Shown here: positions 1 to 7,416 of the stretch, piece after piece
Layout of the letters: every line of letters begins with the position of its first letter
Numbering within the stretch: position 1 is the first letter of the stretch
Assembly (NCBI GenBank): GCA_012514965.1
Contig: JAAYZH010000101.1
Location: 1-10,310, forward strand
DNA length: 10,310 bases
Reading direction: 5' to 3'
DNA from: Clostridiaceae bacterium
Lineage (GTDB): Bacteria; Bacillota; Clostridia; Saccharofermentanales; Fastidiosipilaceae
The notes under the pieces: generated by a model
What the model was told of the DNA's origin: nothing
What the model saw: only the letters and a program-made list of their open reading frames with translations
Databases searched by the model: none
Made by a program: the position numbers and the translations under genes

Positions 1-37
1 CGCCATAGTATTTGACGAGATGACTTATTTCAATCAT
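1..37 (-). CDS. ABC transporter ATP-binding protein, N-terminal fragment (partial)
   Basis: Only the first 12 codons lie in the window; the rest continues past base 1. They read MIEISHLVKYYG, the typical opening beta strand of an ABC transporter ATPase just before the A-loop and Walker A region (compare the common MIEVxNLxKxYG pattern). The ATG at 35-37 has a strong GGAGGAG ribosome binding site at 43-49, five bases upstream. The gene follows the two-helix membrane protein at 78-614 after 40 bases with no terminator between, so the two are probably co-transcribed. The substrate cannot be told. The call rests on a very short peptide, so it is moderate at best. Confidence 0.55.
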   Translation of the reverse strand, partial: MIEISHLVKYYG

Positions 38-77
38 CTTTTCTCCTCCGTGATGGATCTGTTGATTTGCGCAGGGT

Positions 78-614
78 TTATCCCTGAATCATGGTGTAAC
101 GGACTCTGGATGGATTATTCCGCTTGAGATCTTTGAGAATCCTGTCATTCGGCTCAAACGTCACCAGATATCTGGCGCCTTTATAAGAAGCGACAAAAAA
201 CCAGACCTTTTCCAGACTGCTGTTCGTCGTAAGATTCATGACTTTGAGTGATGTGTTGCGGGCGTTGGCCTTGTAGTCATCTGAAGACACAGGAGCTAGG
301 ATCTCCATGTCTTTCGCCGCGACACTGATCTGACGCTTGCGCTTGCGCTTGTGGATGATGAGATCCACATCCAGCTGGCCGTTCGTGCAGATATATTCAA
401 ACTCGCGGTCAAAATTACTGATCATGTAGTACAGACCATATGCTCCGCCAATCAGAATCAACGGCAAAAATGCCATCACGTACTGAAGAAATAAGAACGA
501 CACAAAAATGATCAGCAGGTAAAGCATAACCAAACCCAGAATCAAGAGCTTATCCCGTGAAGTTTTATTCCTTTTTACGATGGTCTCGATAAAAACATCT
601 TCATTACCTTGCAT
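78..614 (-). CDS. Two-helix membrane protein, DUF6106-like
   Basis: A 178-residue protein of unknown function. Residues 1-20 are polar and probably cytoplasmic. Two adjacent hydrophobic segments, about 22-43 and 45-66, form a membrane hairpin. They are followed by a soluble domain of about 110 residues that contains an EYICTNGQLDVD stretch and a very basic HKRKRKR run (88-94). This layout, and the E-Y-x-x-T-N-G-x-L-D-x-D motif after a helical hairpin, matches from memory the DUF6106 family of Clostridia; I could not check it by search. The ATG at 612-614 has a good GGGAGGAAG site at 617-625. It is the first gene of a probable two-gene unit with the ABC ATPase downstream. That suggests, but does not show, a link to membrane transport. 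Confidence 0.75.
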   Translation of the reverse strand: MQGNEDVFIETIVKRNKTSRDKLLILGLVMLYLLIIFVSFLFLQYVMAFLPLILIGGAYGLYYMISNFDREFEYICTNGQLDVDLIIHKRKRKRQISVAAKDMEILAPVSSDDYKANARNTSLKVMNLTTNSSLEKVWFFVASYKGARYLVTFEPNDRILKDLKRNNPSRVRYTMIQG

Positions 615-666
615 ATCTTCCTCCCAAAATTGACGAATACCTCGACTATTTTAACTCATTTCGCGG

Positions 667-706
667 TAACAATGTAGTATAAGCGCTTTCTGTTCAAACA
701 TTGTTA
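667..706. repeat. 9-bp perfect inverted repeat in the upstream region of the 178-residue membrane protein
   Basis: TAACAATGT at 667-675 and its exact reverse complement ACATTGTTA at 698-706 are separated by 22 bases. The half-site centres lie 31 bases apart, about three helical turns, which suits a protein-binding operator better than an RNA hairpin. The repeat encloses a cre-like palindrome (678-691) and a possible minus-strand -10 element (TATACT, 676-681). It sits in the 154-base gap between the fumC stop and the downstream membrane protein gene. It could be a regulator site or chance; no known operator consensus fits both halves. Confidence 0.45.
678..691. promoter_or_regulatory. Candidate catabolite-responsive element (cre-like palindrome)
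   Basis: The bases TATAAGCGCTTTCT match the palindromic cre consensus TGAAAGCGCTTTCA at 11 of 14 positions, including the full AAGCGCTT core (681-688). CcpA, the carbon-catabolite regulator of Firmicutes, binds such sites. It overlaps a possible -10 box for the minus-strand membrane protein/ABC unit, where binding would block transcription. Whether this genome encodes CcpA is unknown, so the call is tentative. Confidence 0.35.
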
Positions 707-768
707 ATTGAAAGGTGTTTTCGGCTTGGCAGCGCCGATGTCTGCTGTACTTGCAAAGGGATTGCCTC

Positions 769-2139
769 TTACTCCGGACTCAGCATATGTCGCGGATCCA
801 GCAAATCGTCCGCTTCTTCGGCGGTGAATTTTGTTTCGCGCAAAACGGCCTCCTTCAAGGTCAGGTTTTCGACAAAAGCCAGTTTGGCGATCTTGGCCGC
901 AGCTTCGTAGCCTAGTTTAGGGCTGAGCGCTGTGACGAGCATCAGTGATTGTTCCAGATTTGCTTGAATTTTGGCCTGGTTTGCCTTCAAGCCACTTGCG
1001 CAGTAATGAGTAAACATGTGGAGAGAATCCGTAAGCAATTCAGCAGAACGCAAAAAATTGTGAATAATTACAGGAGTGTAAACATTTAATTGGAAATTCC
1101 CTTGAGAGGCCGCAATAGAAATTGTCGTCTGGTTTCCCATGACTTCCACACAAACCATGCTAAGTTGCTCACATTGAGTCGGATTTACTTTGCCTGGCAT
1201 TATCGAGCTGCCGGGTTCGTTGGCCGGCAGAATCAGCTCAGACAAGCCTGCGCGCGGCCCCATTCCCAGCATGCGAATATCATTGGCAATTTTCAGGAGA
1301 TTAGCGGCCAAAGCATTGACCGCCCCGTGGGCGAATAGCAGCGCATCCCGTGAAGTAAGGGCATGAAAAGCATTGTCCGAAGCAGTGAATTCCAACCCCT
1401 GATTCGATAGTTCTTCAGCGACCAGATCTCCAAAGCCTCTGAAAGTATTCACTCCCGTGCCTACAGCCGTGCCGCCGATCGCCAAGATCTGCAGGTCCGG
1501 AAGCGCGGCCTCGATCTGACGTCGGTTCTGGCTGAGCATTTTCGCCCAGGCGCTGATCTCCTGGCCCAGCGTCAACGGTGTGGCGTCCTGGAGGTGCGTA
1601 CGCCCGATTTTGACCAAATCCTTATACTCGACCGCCAAAGCCTCAAAGACAGCCTCCAGAGCCTTCATGGCGGGCAGGAGACCGCCGTGGAGAGAACGAG
1701 CGGCAGCTACATGGCAGGCAGATGGGAAAATATCATTCGAGCTCTGCCCCATATTGACATCGTCGTTGGGATGGATCAGCTTAGCCGCAGCCAGTTCGTT
1801 GCCGCGATTCGTAATAACCTCATTTACGTTCATGTTCGAATGTGTACCGCTGCCTGTCTGCCACACAGGCAGAGGGAATTCCTTGTCATGGCGACCAGCC
1901 AAAATCTCCAGGCAGACTTCATCGATTACCGAGGCCTTATCCGGGCTGAGTTTATCGGCGCGGGAATTGACCTTCGCCGCTGCTTGCTTAAGTTCGGCCA
2001 AAGCATAGACCACCGGCAAAGGCATCAGGTCCTGTCCGATCGCAAAGTGCTGTCGGCTGCGCTCGGTTTGAGCACCCCAATAAGCATTTGCAGGTACTTC
2101 GATTTCGCCCATGCTGTCCTTCTCTATCCTCGTAGTCAT
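769..2139 (-). CDS. fumC: Class II fumarate hydratase (fumarase C)
   Basis: Catalyses the reversible hydration of fumarate to malate in the cytoplasm; this class works without an iron-sulfur cluster and is oxygen-stable. The 456 residues are close to the usual 460-467. Superfamily signatures are intact: QTGSGTHSNMNVNEV (94-108), HPNDDVNMGQSSND (123-136, the second dicarboxylate site), GRTHLQDATPLTLGQE (179-194, with His182) and GSSIMPGKVNP (310-320, with the catalytic loop serine and Lys317). The HLQDATP wording separates fumarase from aspartate ammonia-lyase, which has QLQDAVP. The ATG at 2137-2139 follows an AGAAGGAGA site. It is divergent from the malic enzyme gene, whose product acts on malate, so shared regulation is plausible. 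No terminator is visible after its stop. Histidine in GTHSN, where glutamine is usual, is a minor variation. Confidence 0.96.
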   Translation of the reverse strand: MTTRIEKDSMGEIEVPANAYWGAQTERSRQHFAIGQDLMPLPVVYALAELKQAAAKVNSRADKLSPDKASVIDEVCLEILAGRHDKEFPLPVWQTGSGTHSNMNVNEVITNRGNELAAAKLIHPNDDVNMGQSSNDIFPSACHVAAARSLHGGLLPAMKALEAVFEALAVEYKDLVKIGRTHLQDATPLTLGQEISAWAKMLSQNRRQIEAALPDLQILAIGGTAVGTGVNTFRGFGDLVAEELSNQGLEFTASDNAFHALTSRDALLFAHGAVNALAANLLKIANDIRMLGMGPRAGLSELILPANEPGSSIMPGKVNPTQCEQLSMVCVEVMGNQTTISIAASQGNFQLNVYTPVIIHNFLRSAELLTDSLHMFTHYCASGLKANQAKIQANLEQSLMLVTALSPKLGYEAAAKIAKLAFVENLTLKEAVLRETKFTAEEADDLLDPRHMLSPE

Positions 2140-2215
2140 CTGTCTTCTCCTTCTGAAAATACGCCTTGCAGCAATCGCTGTTTCGCAGGCGATTCGTGGG
2201 ACTGCACAAGTATCC

Positions 2216-2243
2216 TTTATACCCGAGACGGGTGATGATACAA
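2216..2243 (-). promoter_or_regulatory. Candidate fumC promoter
   Basis: Reading the minus strand, TTGTAT (2243-2238) and TATAAA (2221-2216) are separated by 16 bases, giving a leader of about 70 bases before the fumC ATG. These boxes occupy nearly the same bases as the divergent malic enzyme promoter. A second minus-strand option is a perfect TATAAT at 2256-2251 with TTGTCC at 2280-2275 (18-base spacer), which would start further upstream. I cannot decide between them from sequence alone. Confidence 0.4.
2221..2233. repeat. Perfect palindrome ACCCG-AGA-CGGGT inside the shared promoter spacer
   Basis: A 5-bp inverted repeat with a 3-base centre lies between the -35 and -10 boxes of both the plus and minus candidate promoters. 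That is a classic place for a repressor or activator to contact DNA and control both genes at once. A second inverted repeat, AATCGC (2173-2178) with GCGATT (2189-2194), lies in the fumC leader. Such short repeats can arise by chance. Confidence 0.4.
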
Positions 2244-2272
2244 TTTAAACATTATAAAGCACGGAGGACTAT

Positions 2273-3454
2273 ATGGACAAACGCAAAGAACTGGCCCTAA
2301 CTCGACACAAAGAATGGGGCGGCAAGTTAGAAATTACAGCCAGAGCTCCGGTTTCGAACGCCGATGAGCTTGCAATTGCCTACACGCCGGGCGTAGCCGA
2401 GCCGTGTTTAGCTATACAACAGGATGTAGACCTCTCCTACATATATACAAGGAGGCACAACCTCATCGCTGTTGTTACCGACGGCAGCGCAGTTCTTGGC
2501 CTGGGTAATATCGGACCGGAAGCAGGCATGCCGGTCATGGAAGGAAAATGTGCCTTGTTTAAGGCCTATGGCGGTGTCGATGCCTTCCCACTCTGTATAC
2601 GAAGCCAGGAGAGCGACGAGATCGTCCGGACCGTTACACTGTTAGCCGGATCCTTTGGCGGCATTAATCTCGAAGATATTTCAGCACCGCGTTGTTTCGA
2701 AATTGAACGCAGACTTAAGCAAACGCTGGATATCCCGGTGTTCCATGATGACCAGCATGGCACGGCTGTCGTAACCCTGGCAGCCCTGCGCAATGCCCTG
2801 AAGGTAGTTGACAAGAGCCTGGACGAGGTCCGCATTCTCATCAACGGGGCCGGGGCTGCCGCAATGGCAATCGCTAAACTGCTGCGGGCAGCTGGGCTTG
2901 ATCCGGCGCATCTCATCATGTGTGATTCCAAAGGCGCGATCTACGAAGGCCGCAGCGACTTGAATGCCTATAAGGCGGAAATCGCTGCCATAAGCAACCC
3001 AGCCAAACTCCAGGGCAAGCTGGATGAAGTCATTGAGGGAATGGATGTTTTCATCGGCGTTTCTGCCGCCGGCGTTCTGAAGGCGGACATGGTAAGCAAA
3101 ATGAGCACTCACGCCATCGTATTTGCTTGTGCAAATCCTGTACCCGAAATCATGCCTGAGGAAGCTCTTGCAGCCGGAGCTGCGGTTGTCGCCACCGGCC
3201 GCTCGGATTACCCGAACCAGATCAACAATGTTCTGGCTTTCCCCGGGATATTCCGCGGTACCCTGGATTGCCGTGCCAGTGACATCAGCGAGGGAATGAA
3301 CCTCGCTGCAGCCCGCGCAATCGCAGACCTCGTTTCACCGGCGGAGCTGGATGCCACCCACATTATGCCAAATGCCTTTGACCCTCGTGTCGCGCCGGCA
3401 GTGGCCAGAGAAGTCATCGCCGCCGCCCGCTCGGAAAAGCTGAACCGTATCTGA
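2273..3454 (+). CDS. Malic enzyme (oxaloacetate-decarboxylating malate dehydrogenase, probably NAD-dependent)
   Basis: Oxidatively decarboxylates malate to pyruvate and CO2 in the cytoplasm, linking C4 acids to pyruvate. The 393 residues fit the short bacterial malic enzyme type without a phosphotransacetylase-like extension. Visible motifs are [10 protein letters not shown] (36-45, with the catalytic Tyr37), [17 protein letters not shown] (90-106, with the catalytic Lys92), NLEDISAP (132-139, metal ligands Glu134 and Asp135), [10 protein letters not shown] (156-165), the dinucleotide-binding turn NGAGAAAMA (191-199), and CANPVPEI and [11 protein letters not shown] near the C-terminus. Asp218 in the CDSKG stretch suggests a preference for NAD over NADP, as inference only. 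The ATG follows a GGAGG site at 2263-2267. The gene stands alone, divergent from fumC and convergent with groEL. No symbol is given because maeA, ytsJ and sfcA cannot be separated here. Confidence 0.94.
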   Translation: MDKRKELALTRHKEWGGKLEITARAPVSNADELAIAYTPGVAEPCLAIQQDVDLSYIYTRRHNLIAVVTDGSAVLGLGNIGPEAGMPVMEGKCALFKAYGGVDAFPLCIRSQESDEIVRTVTLLAGSFGGINLEDISAPRCFEIERRLKQTLDIPVFHDDQHGTAVVTLAALRNALKVVDKSLDEVRILINGAGAAAMAIAKLLRAAGLDPAHLIMCDSKGAIYEGRSDLNAYKAEIAAISNPAKLQGKLDEVIEGMDVFIGVSAAGVLKADMVSKMSTHAIVFACANPVPEIMPEEALAAGAAVVATGRSDYPNQINNVLAFPGIFRGTLDCRASDISEGMNLAAARAIADLVSPAELDATHIMPNAFDPRVAPAVAREVIAAARSEKLNRI

Positions 3455-3489
3455 TTCCAGAGCACTCATCTTCTCGTAGTAAATCTACA

Positions 3490-3526
3490 AAGGGACTGTC
3501 TCAGAATGAGACAGCCCCTTCTTCTT
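3490..3526. terminator. Intrinsic terminator between malic enzyme and groEL, probably bidirectional
   Basis: A long stem runs from 3490 to 3520: AAGGG, one mismatch, then CTGTCTCA pairs with TGAGACAG, the mismatch, then CCCTT, around a GAA loop (3504-3506). On the plus strand it is followed by a T-rich tract (TTCTTCTT), ending malic enzyme transcripts 36 bases after the stop codon. On the minus strand the same stem is followed by CCCTTTG, so it probably also ends the groES-groEL transcript, 25 bases after groEL. The stem sequence resembles hairpins and insertion-sequence ends seen repeatedly in Firmicutes. Confidence 0.85.
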
Positions 3527-3545
3527 ACTCACTTGTATTGAGCGT

Positions 3546-5162
<1,617 letters not shown>

Positions 5163-5187
5163 TTAACTCCTTCTATTTCCAAAAATC

Positions 5188-5475
5188 TTAGGCCTCAACA
5201 ATGGCCAAAACATCACTCTGTTTCAAAATCGTGTATTCGACCTTGTCAATCGTTACCTGCGTACCGGCGTATTTGCTGATCAACACCTTATCGCCTACGG
5301 AAAGCTCCATCTTCACTTCTTTGCCTTCCACCATACCGCCCGGTCCGACTGCGACAACTTCCGCAACCTGGGGCTTCTCTTGTGCGGATTCGGGAAGCAC
5401 AAGACCGCTGAAGGTCTTCTCTTCTTTCTCTGCCATCTTGATAACTACTCGATCACCTAAAGGTTTAATGGTCAT
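5188..5475 (-). CDS. groS: Co-chaperonin GroES (HSP10)
   Basis: The heptameric lid of the GroEL chamber. From the ATG at 5473-5475 it is 95 residues, the normal GroES size, opening MTIKPLGDRVVIK. The mobile loop that binds GroEL (EKTFSGLVLPESAQEKP, about 19-35) and the roof GPGG (45-48) are present, as are the SVGDKVLISKYAG strand and the terminal DVLAIVEA. The reading frame is open 11 codons further upstream, but that extension would begin inside the CIRCE operator and has no family support. The ATG used here has an ideal AGGAGGT site at 5481-5487. It is first in the groES-groEL operon. Confidence 0.98.
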   Translation of the reverse strand: MTIKPLGDRVVIKMAEKEEKTFSGLVLPESAQEKPQVAEVVAVGPGGMVEGKEVKMELSVGDKVLISKYAGTQVTIDKVEYTILKQSDVLAIVEA

Positions 5476-5480
5476 TTGTA

Positions 5481-5487
5481 ACCTCCT
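5481..5487 (-). promoter_or_regulatory. Ribosome binding site fixing the groES start
   Basis: AGGAGGT on the minus strand lies five bases before the ATG at 5473-5475. It rules out the longer frame beginning at 5508, which has no such site. Confidence 0.85.
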
Positions 5488-5501
5488 GAAATTTTTATAA
5501 A

Positions 5502-5528
5502 TTAGCACTCAAGTCTCCTGAGTGCCAA
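5502..5528. promoter_or_regulatory. CIRCE operator (HrcA binding site)
   Basis: TTAGCACTC (5502-5510), nine spacer bases, then GAGTGCCAA (5520-5528). The consensus is TTAGCACTC-N9-GAGTGCTAA, so there is one mismatch, in the half nearer the promoter. The HrcA repressor binds this element in Firmicutes and many other bacteria. It sits just downstream of the predicted transcription start and ahead of the groES ribosome binding site, where it can repress by blocking RNA polymerase. Confidence 0.95.
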
Positions 5529-5536
5529 CAACAGTA

Positions 5537-5565
5537 ATAGTAGGTCATTAGTCAAATAAAGTCAA
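5537..5565 (-). promoter_or_regulatory. groES-groEL promoter (sigma-A type)
   Basis: On the minus strand TTGACT (5565-5560) and TACTAT (5542-5537) are separated by exactly 17 bases, with the expected start near 5530 next to CIRCE. The DNA upstream (about 5566-5635) is rich in A and T, including an inverted repeat GCAAAA/TTTTGC at 5587-5602, and may act as an UP-like element. Confidence 0.7.
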
Positions 5566-5635
5566 TATCAAATGGGAGTGAAAAAAGCAAAAGAATTTTT
5601 GCAACAATATGAATAAATTATGTCCAAAAAAGCAC

Positions 5636-5670
5636 AAAAAAATCCCTCCCGACACGTTTGCCGAGAGGGA
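5636..5670 (-). terminator. Intrinsic terminator of the galE operon
   Basis: On the minus strand TCCCTC-TCGGCA pairs with TGTCGG-GAGGGA (12 pairs, two of them G-U, with an AACG loop), covering 5643-5670. A run of seven T follows at once (5642-5636). It lies 11 bases after the stop codon of the 189-residue membrane protein gene and separates this unit from the groES promoter. Confidence 0.92.
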
Positions 5671-5681
5671 ATTCTACTTGG

Positions 5682-6251
5682 TCAATTCAGGGCTGCAGAG
5701 GATGTTGGCACAGTAGATGCCTCGGTCGGAGTACGATCCGCCCAGCTCCCGACGATCTCAATCGAAACAGAAGCTGAAGGTACGGCAGTCATTCCGCCTT
5801 CAGTGGAATTCAAACCGGTTTCCGTCGTTCCGCCCATTGCGGTCGTACCCGCGCTTGTTTTAGCAGACGGAGTCGTACCGGAAAGAATCTCCTCGCGAAG
5901 GTCAACTTGACCCTTGATCGCCCAGCCCAAGATAACGATCACACCAAAGAGTGCAAAGGTAACAAGTGTTCTGAGTAAGAATTGACGGCGCCTGCGCTGT
6001 CTGGCGTAGTCGGTCATCTGCTGCGGGCTGCGCTGTGTCTTTGCCTGGGAGGCCCGATTCAGGAGCTCTTCAGATGACATCCGATGCGTCGGCGGCATAT
6101 ATGTCCCGCCTTCAGGGCGTTTCCACGCATAATTTTCGTCGTCAACTACACCACCCGGCAGCTCCGTCACAACCGGACCTGCTTCGAGGTCGCGCGGGAC
6201 GCTATCCGGATCTTTGATTTCTTCCCAGTCTGAGGGGTCGCGACGTTTCAT
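5682..6251 (-). CDS. Single-pass membrane protein of unknown function
   Basis: I do not recognise this 189-residue protein. Residues 1-90 are polar, rich in Pro, Glu and Arg, with an SSEELLNRASQAKTQRSPQQ stretch, and end in a basic RQRRRR cluster (84-89). One hydrophobic helix follows (about 91-111), then a 78-residue tail dominated by Thr, Ser, Gly and Ala. By the positive-inside rule the N-terminus is cytoplasmic and the Thr/Ser-rich tail is outside, which suggests a flexible wall-spanning or glycosylated segment. There is no cleavable signal peptide. The gene starts nine bases after the galE stop and ends just before a strong terminator, so it is co-transcribed with galE. Its ribosome binding site is weak (AAGG about eight bases upstream), which suggests coupling to galE translation. 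Any link to envelope sugars is inference from position. Confidence 0.75.
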   Translation of the reverse strand: MKRRDPSDWEEIKDPDSVPRDLEAGPVVTELPGGVVDDENYAWKRPEGGTYMPPTHRMSSEELLNRASQAKTQRSPQQMTDYARQRRRRQFLLRTLVTFALFGVIVILGWAIKGQVDLREEILSGTTPSAKTSAGTTAMGGTTETGLNSTEGGMTAVPSASVSIEIVGSWADRTPTEASTVPTSSAALN

Positions 6252-6260
6252 AAATATACC

Positions 6261-7280
6261 TTATTCTACTGAATAGCCATTCGGGTTACTGCTCTGCCAA
6301 TGCCAGCTGTCGGCGCACATTTTGTCCACATCGTATTCTGCGGACCAGTCGAGCTTTGCTTTGGCCAAAGAAGCATCCGCGTACACGGAACCTACATCTC
6401 CCGGGCGACGTTCGATGATGCGGTAAGGAATCTCGACACCGCTGGCTTTCTCGAAGGCTCGAACGAGATCAAGGACACTGTAGCCGTTGCCTGTGCCTAA
6501 ATTGATTGCGATGGATCCTTGATTGTCCGCGCTATAAGACAGGGCCTTGACGTGGCCGCGGGCGAGATCCATGACGTGAATATAATCCCGGACGCCTGTA
6601 CCGTCCGGCGTATCATAATCATCGCCAAAGACTCTCAGATACTCAAGCTTGCCGACCGCTACTTGCGTAATGTAAGGCATGAGGTTATTCGGTATGCCCT
6701 TGGGGTTCTCACCGATGGTGCCGGATTCATGAGCGCCGATTGGGTTGAAATAACGCAGCAGGACAGCAGACATGGATTCATCCGCTGCACAGACATCACG
6801 CAGAATCTGTTCGTTCATATATTTCGTCCAGCCGTAGGGATTCGTGCAAGAGGTCGGCAGATCTTCGTGGAGAGGAGAAATATTATTCAGGCCGTAGACG
6901 GTTGCCGAAGAGCTGAAAACAATACGTTTGCACCCGTTGTCGCGCATTACTTTGAGCAGAGAAATTGTCGTATTAAGGTTCACATCATAATACTCAAGAG
7001 GCATTTCGACGGATTCACCCACAGCCTTGAGACCTGCAAAATGGATAACTGCAGAGATGGAGTTCTCGTCGAAGATCTGCTGCAAAACCGTTTCGTTACG
7101 GACATCAGCTTCATAGAAAGGGATGCTTTCGCCAATAATCTTCTCTGTACGCGTCAAGGCTTCTCTGACTGAATTCGCCAGATTATCGATAACGACCGCC
7201 TTATAGCCAGATTTGTAAAGAGCAATCAGGGTGTGACTGCCGATATACCCCGCGCCGCCGGTGACCAAAATAGTTTCCAT
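6261..7280 (-). CDS. galE: UDP-glucose 4-epimerase
   Basis: Interconverts UDP-glucose and UDP-galactose through an NAD-bound 4-keto intermediate, supplying galactose units or allowing galactose use. The 339 residues match the family. An extended short-chain dehydrogenase fold is clear: TGGAGYIGSH (7-16) binds NAD, DNLANS follows at 32-37, SSSATVYG (123-130) holds the catalytic serine, and NPYGWTK places Tyr149 and Lys153 at the same numbers as in E. coli GalE. LRYFNPIGAH and RDYIHVMDLA support epimerase over other dehydratases. The frame is open back to a GTG at 7301, but the ATG at 7278-7280 begins the canonical METILVTGG and has a GGGAGGG site, so I use it. The gene is first in a two-gene unit with the 189-residue membrane protein. 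Whether it also acts on UDP-GlcNAc cannot be told. Confidence 0.96.
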   Translation of the reverse strand: METILVTGGAGYIGSHTLIALYKSGYKAVVIDNLANSVREALTRTEKIIGESIPFYEADVRNETVLQQIFDENSISAVIHFAGLKAVGESVEMPLEYYDVNLNTTISLLKVMRDNGCKRIVFSSSATVYGLNNISPLHEDLPTSCTNPYGWTKYMNEQILRDVCAADESMSAVLLRYFNPIGAHESGTIGENPKGIPNNLMPYITQVAVGKLEYLRVFGDDYDTPDGTGVRDYIHVMDLARGHVKALSYSADNQGSIAINLGTGNGYSVLDLVRAFEKASGVEIPYRIIERRPGDVGSVYADASLAKAKLDWSAEYDVDKMCADSWHWQSSNPNGYSVE

Positions 7281-7283
7281 TTT

Positions 7284-7290
7284 CCCTCCC
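7284..7290 (-). promoter_or_regulatory. Ribosome binding site fixing the galE start
   Basis: GGGAGGG on the minus strand lies three bases from the ATG at 7278-7280. The spacing is a little tight, but the alternative GTG at 7299-7301 has no such site and falls inside an inverted repeat. Confidence 0.7.
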
Positions 7291-7293
7291 GCT

Positions 7294-7311
7294 TTCGGCA
7301 CTTAAGCCGAA
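7294..7311. repeat. Inverted repeat in the galE leader
   Basis: TTCGGC (7294-7299) and GCCGAA (7306-7311) form a perfect 6-bp inverted repeat with a 6-base centre. It lies between the galE promoter and the ribosome binding site, ending three bases before GGGAGGG. It could be an RNA hairpin affecting translation or a repressor operator just downstream of the start. Confidence 0.45.
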
Positions 7312-7326
7312 TCTTTTGTTAGCGAT

Positions 7327-7355
7327 ATTTTACCCTTTAGCGAGCACCGGGGCAA
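7327..7355 (-). promoter_or_regulatory. Candidate galE promoter
   Basis: On the minus strand TTGCCC (7355-7350) and TAAAAT (7332-7327) are 17 bases apart, matching four and five of six consensus positions. Transcription would start near 7320, giving a leader of about 40 bases. An inverted repeat, GAGCAC (7342-7347) with GTGCTC (7371-7376), overlaps the spacer and the upstream side. It could be an operator or the 3' hairpin of glmM mRNA. Confidence 0.5.
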
Positions 7356-7376
7356 GGAAAGCCCACTGAAGTGCTC
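7342..7376. repeat. Nested inverted repeat in the glmM-galE gap
   Basis: Outer arms GAGCAC (7342-7347) and GTGCTC (7371-7376) enclose inner arms GGGC (7350-7353) and GCCC (7361-7364) around a 7-base loop. No T run follows on the minus strand, so it is not a standard terminator for glmM. The T6 run at 7385-7390 is on the plus strand, eight bases from the stem, where no gene ends. It may stabilise the glmM 3' end or act on the overlapping galE promoter. Confidence 0.4.
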
Positions 7377-7416
7377 TCAACCCCTTTTTTAAGTGAATCA
7401 GTGATTACTATCGGGA

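Larger units (their letters stand above)
2216..2244 (+). promoter_or_regulatory. Candidate extended -10 promoter of the malic enzyme gene
   Basis: TTTATA (2216-2221) and TACAAT (2239-2244) are 17 bases apart. A TG at 2236-2237 gives an extended -10 (TGATACAAT). Transcription would start near 2251, about 20 bases before the start codon, with the GGAGG ribosome binding site at 2263-2267. Confidence 0.5.

Noticed and set aside
701..718. Rex (redox regulator) operator
   Set aside because: TTGTTAA is present as one half, but the expected TTAACAA partner four bases away is absent.
715..738. TCGGC/GCCGA stem as a fumC terminator
   Set aside because: The stem is only five pairs with an 8-base loop, and on the minus strand it is followed by AAAACACC with no T run.
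2171..2184. Second cre-like site in the fumC leader
   Set aside because: GCAATCGCTG matches the core only loosely, with mismatches at conserved outer positions, so it is not distinguishable from chance.
1594..2235. A 213-codon plus-strand frame across the fumC 5' half
   Set aside because: It is antisense to fumC, shows no protein family features, and runs into the fumC/malic enzyme promoter region.
5620..5910. A 96-codon plus-strand frame spanning the galE-operon terminator
   Set aside because: Its beginning lies in the terminator stem and poly-A tract, and the rest is antisense to the 189-residue membrane protein gene.
6519..7172. A 217-codon plus-strand frame inside galE
   Set aside because: It is a shadow of galE, whose catalytic motifs are complete in the opposite frame; no start signal or domain is visible.
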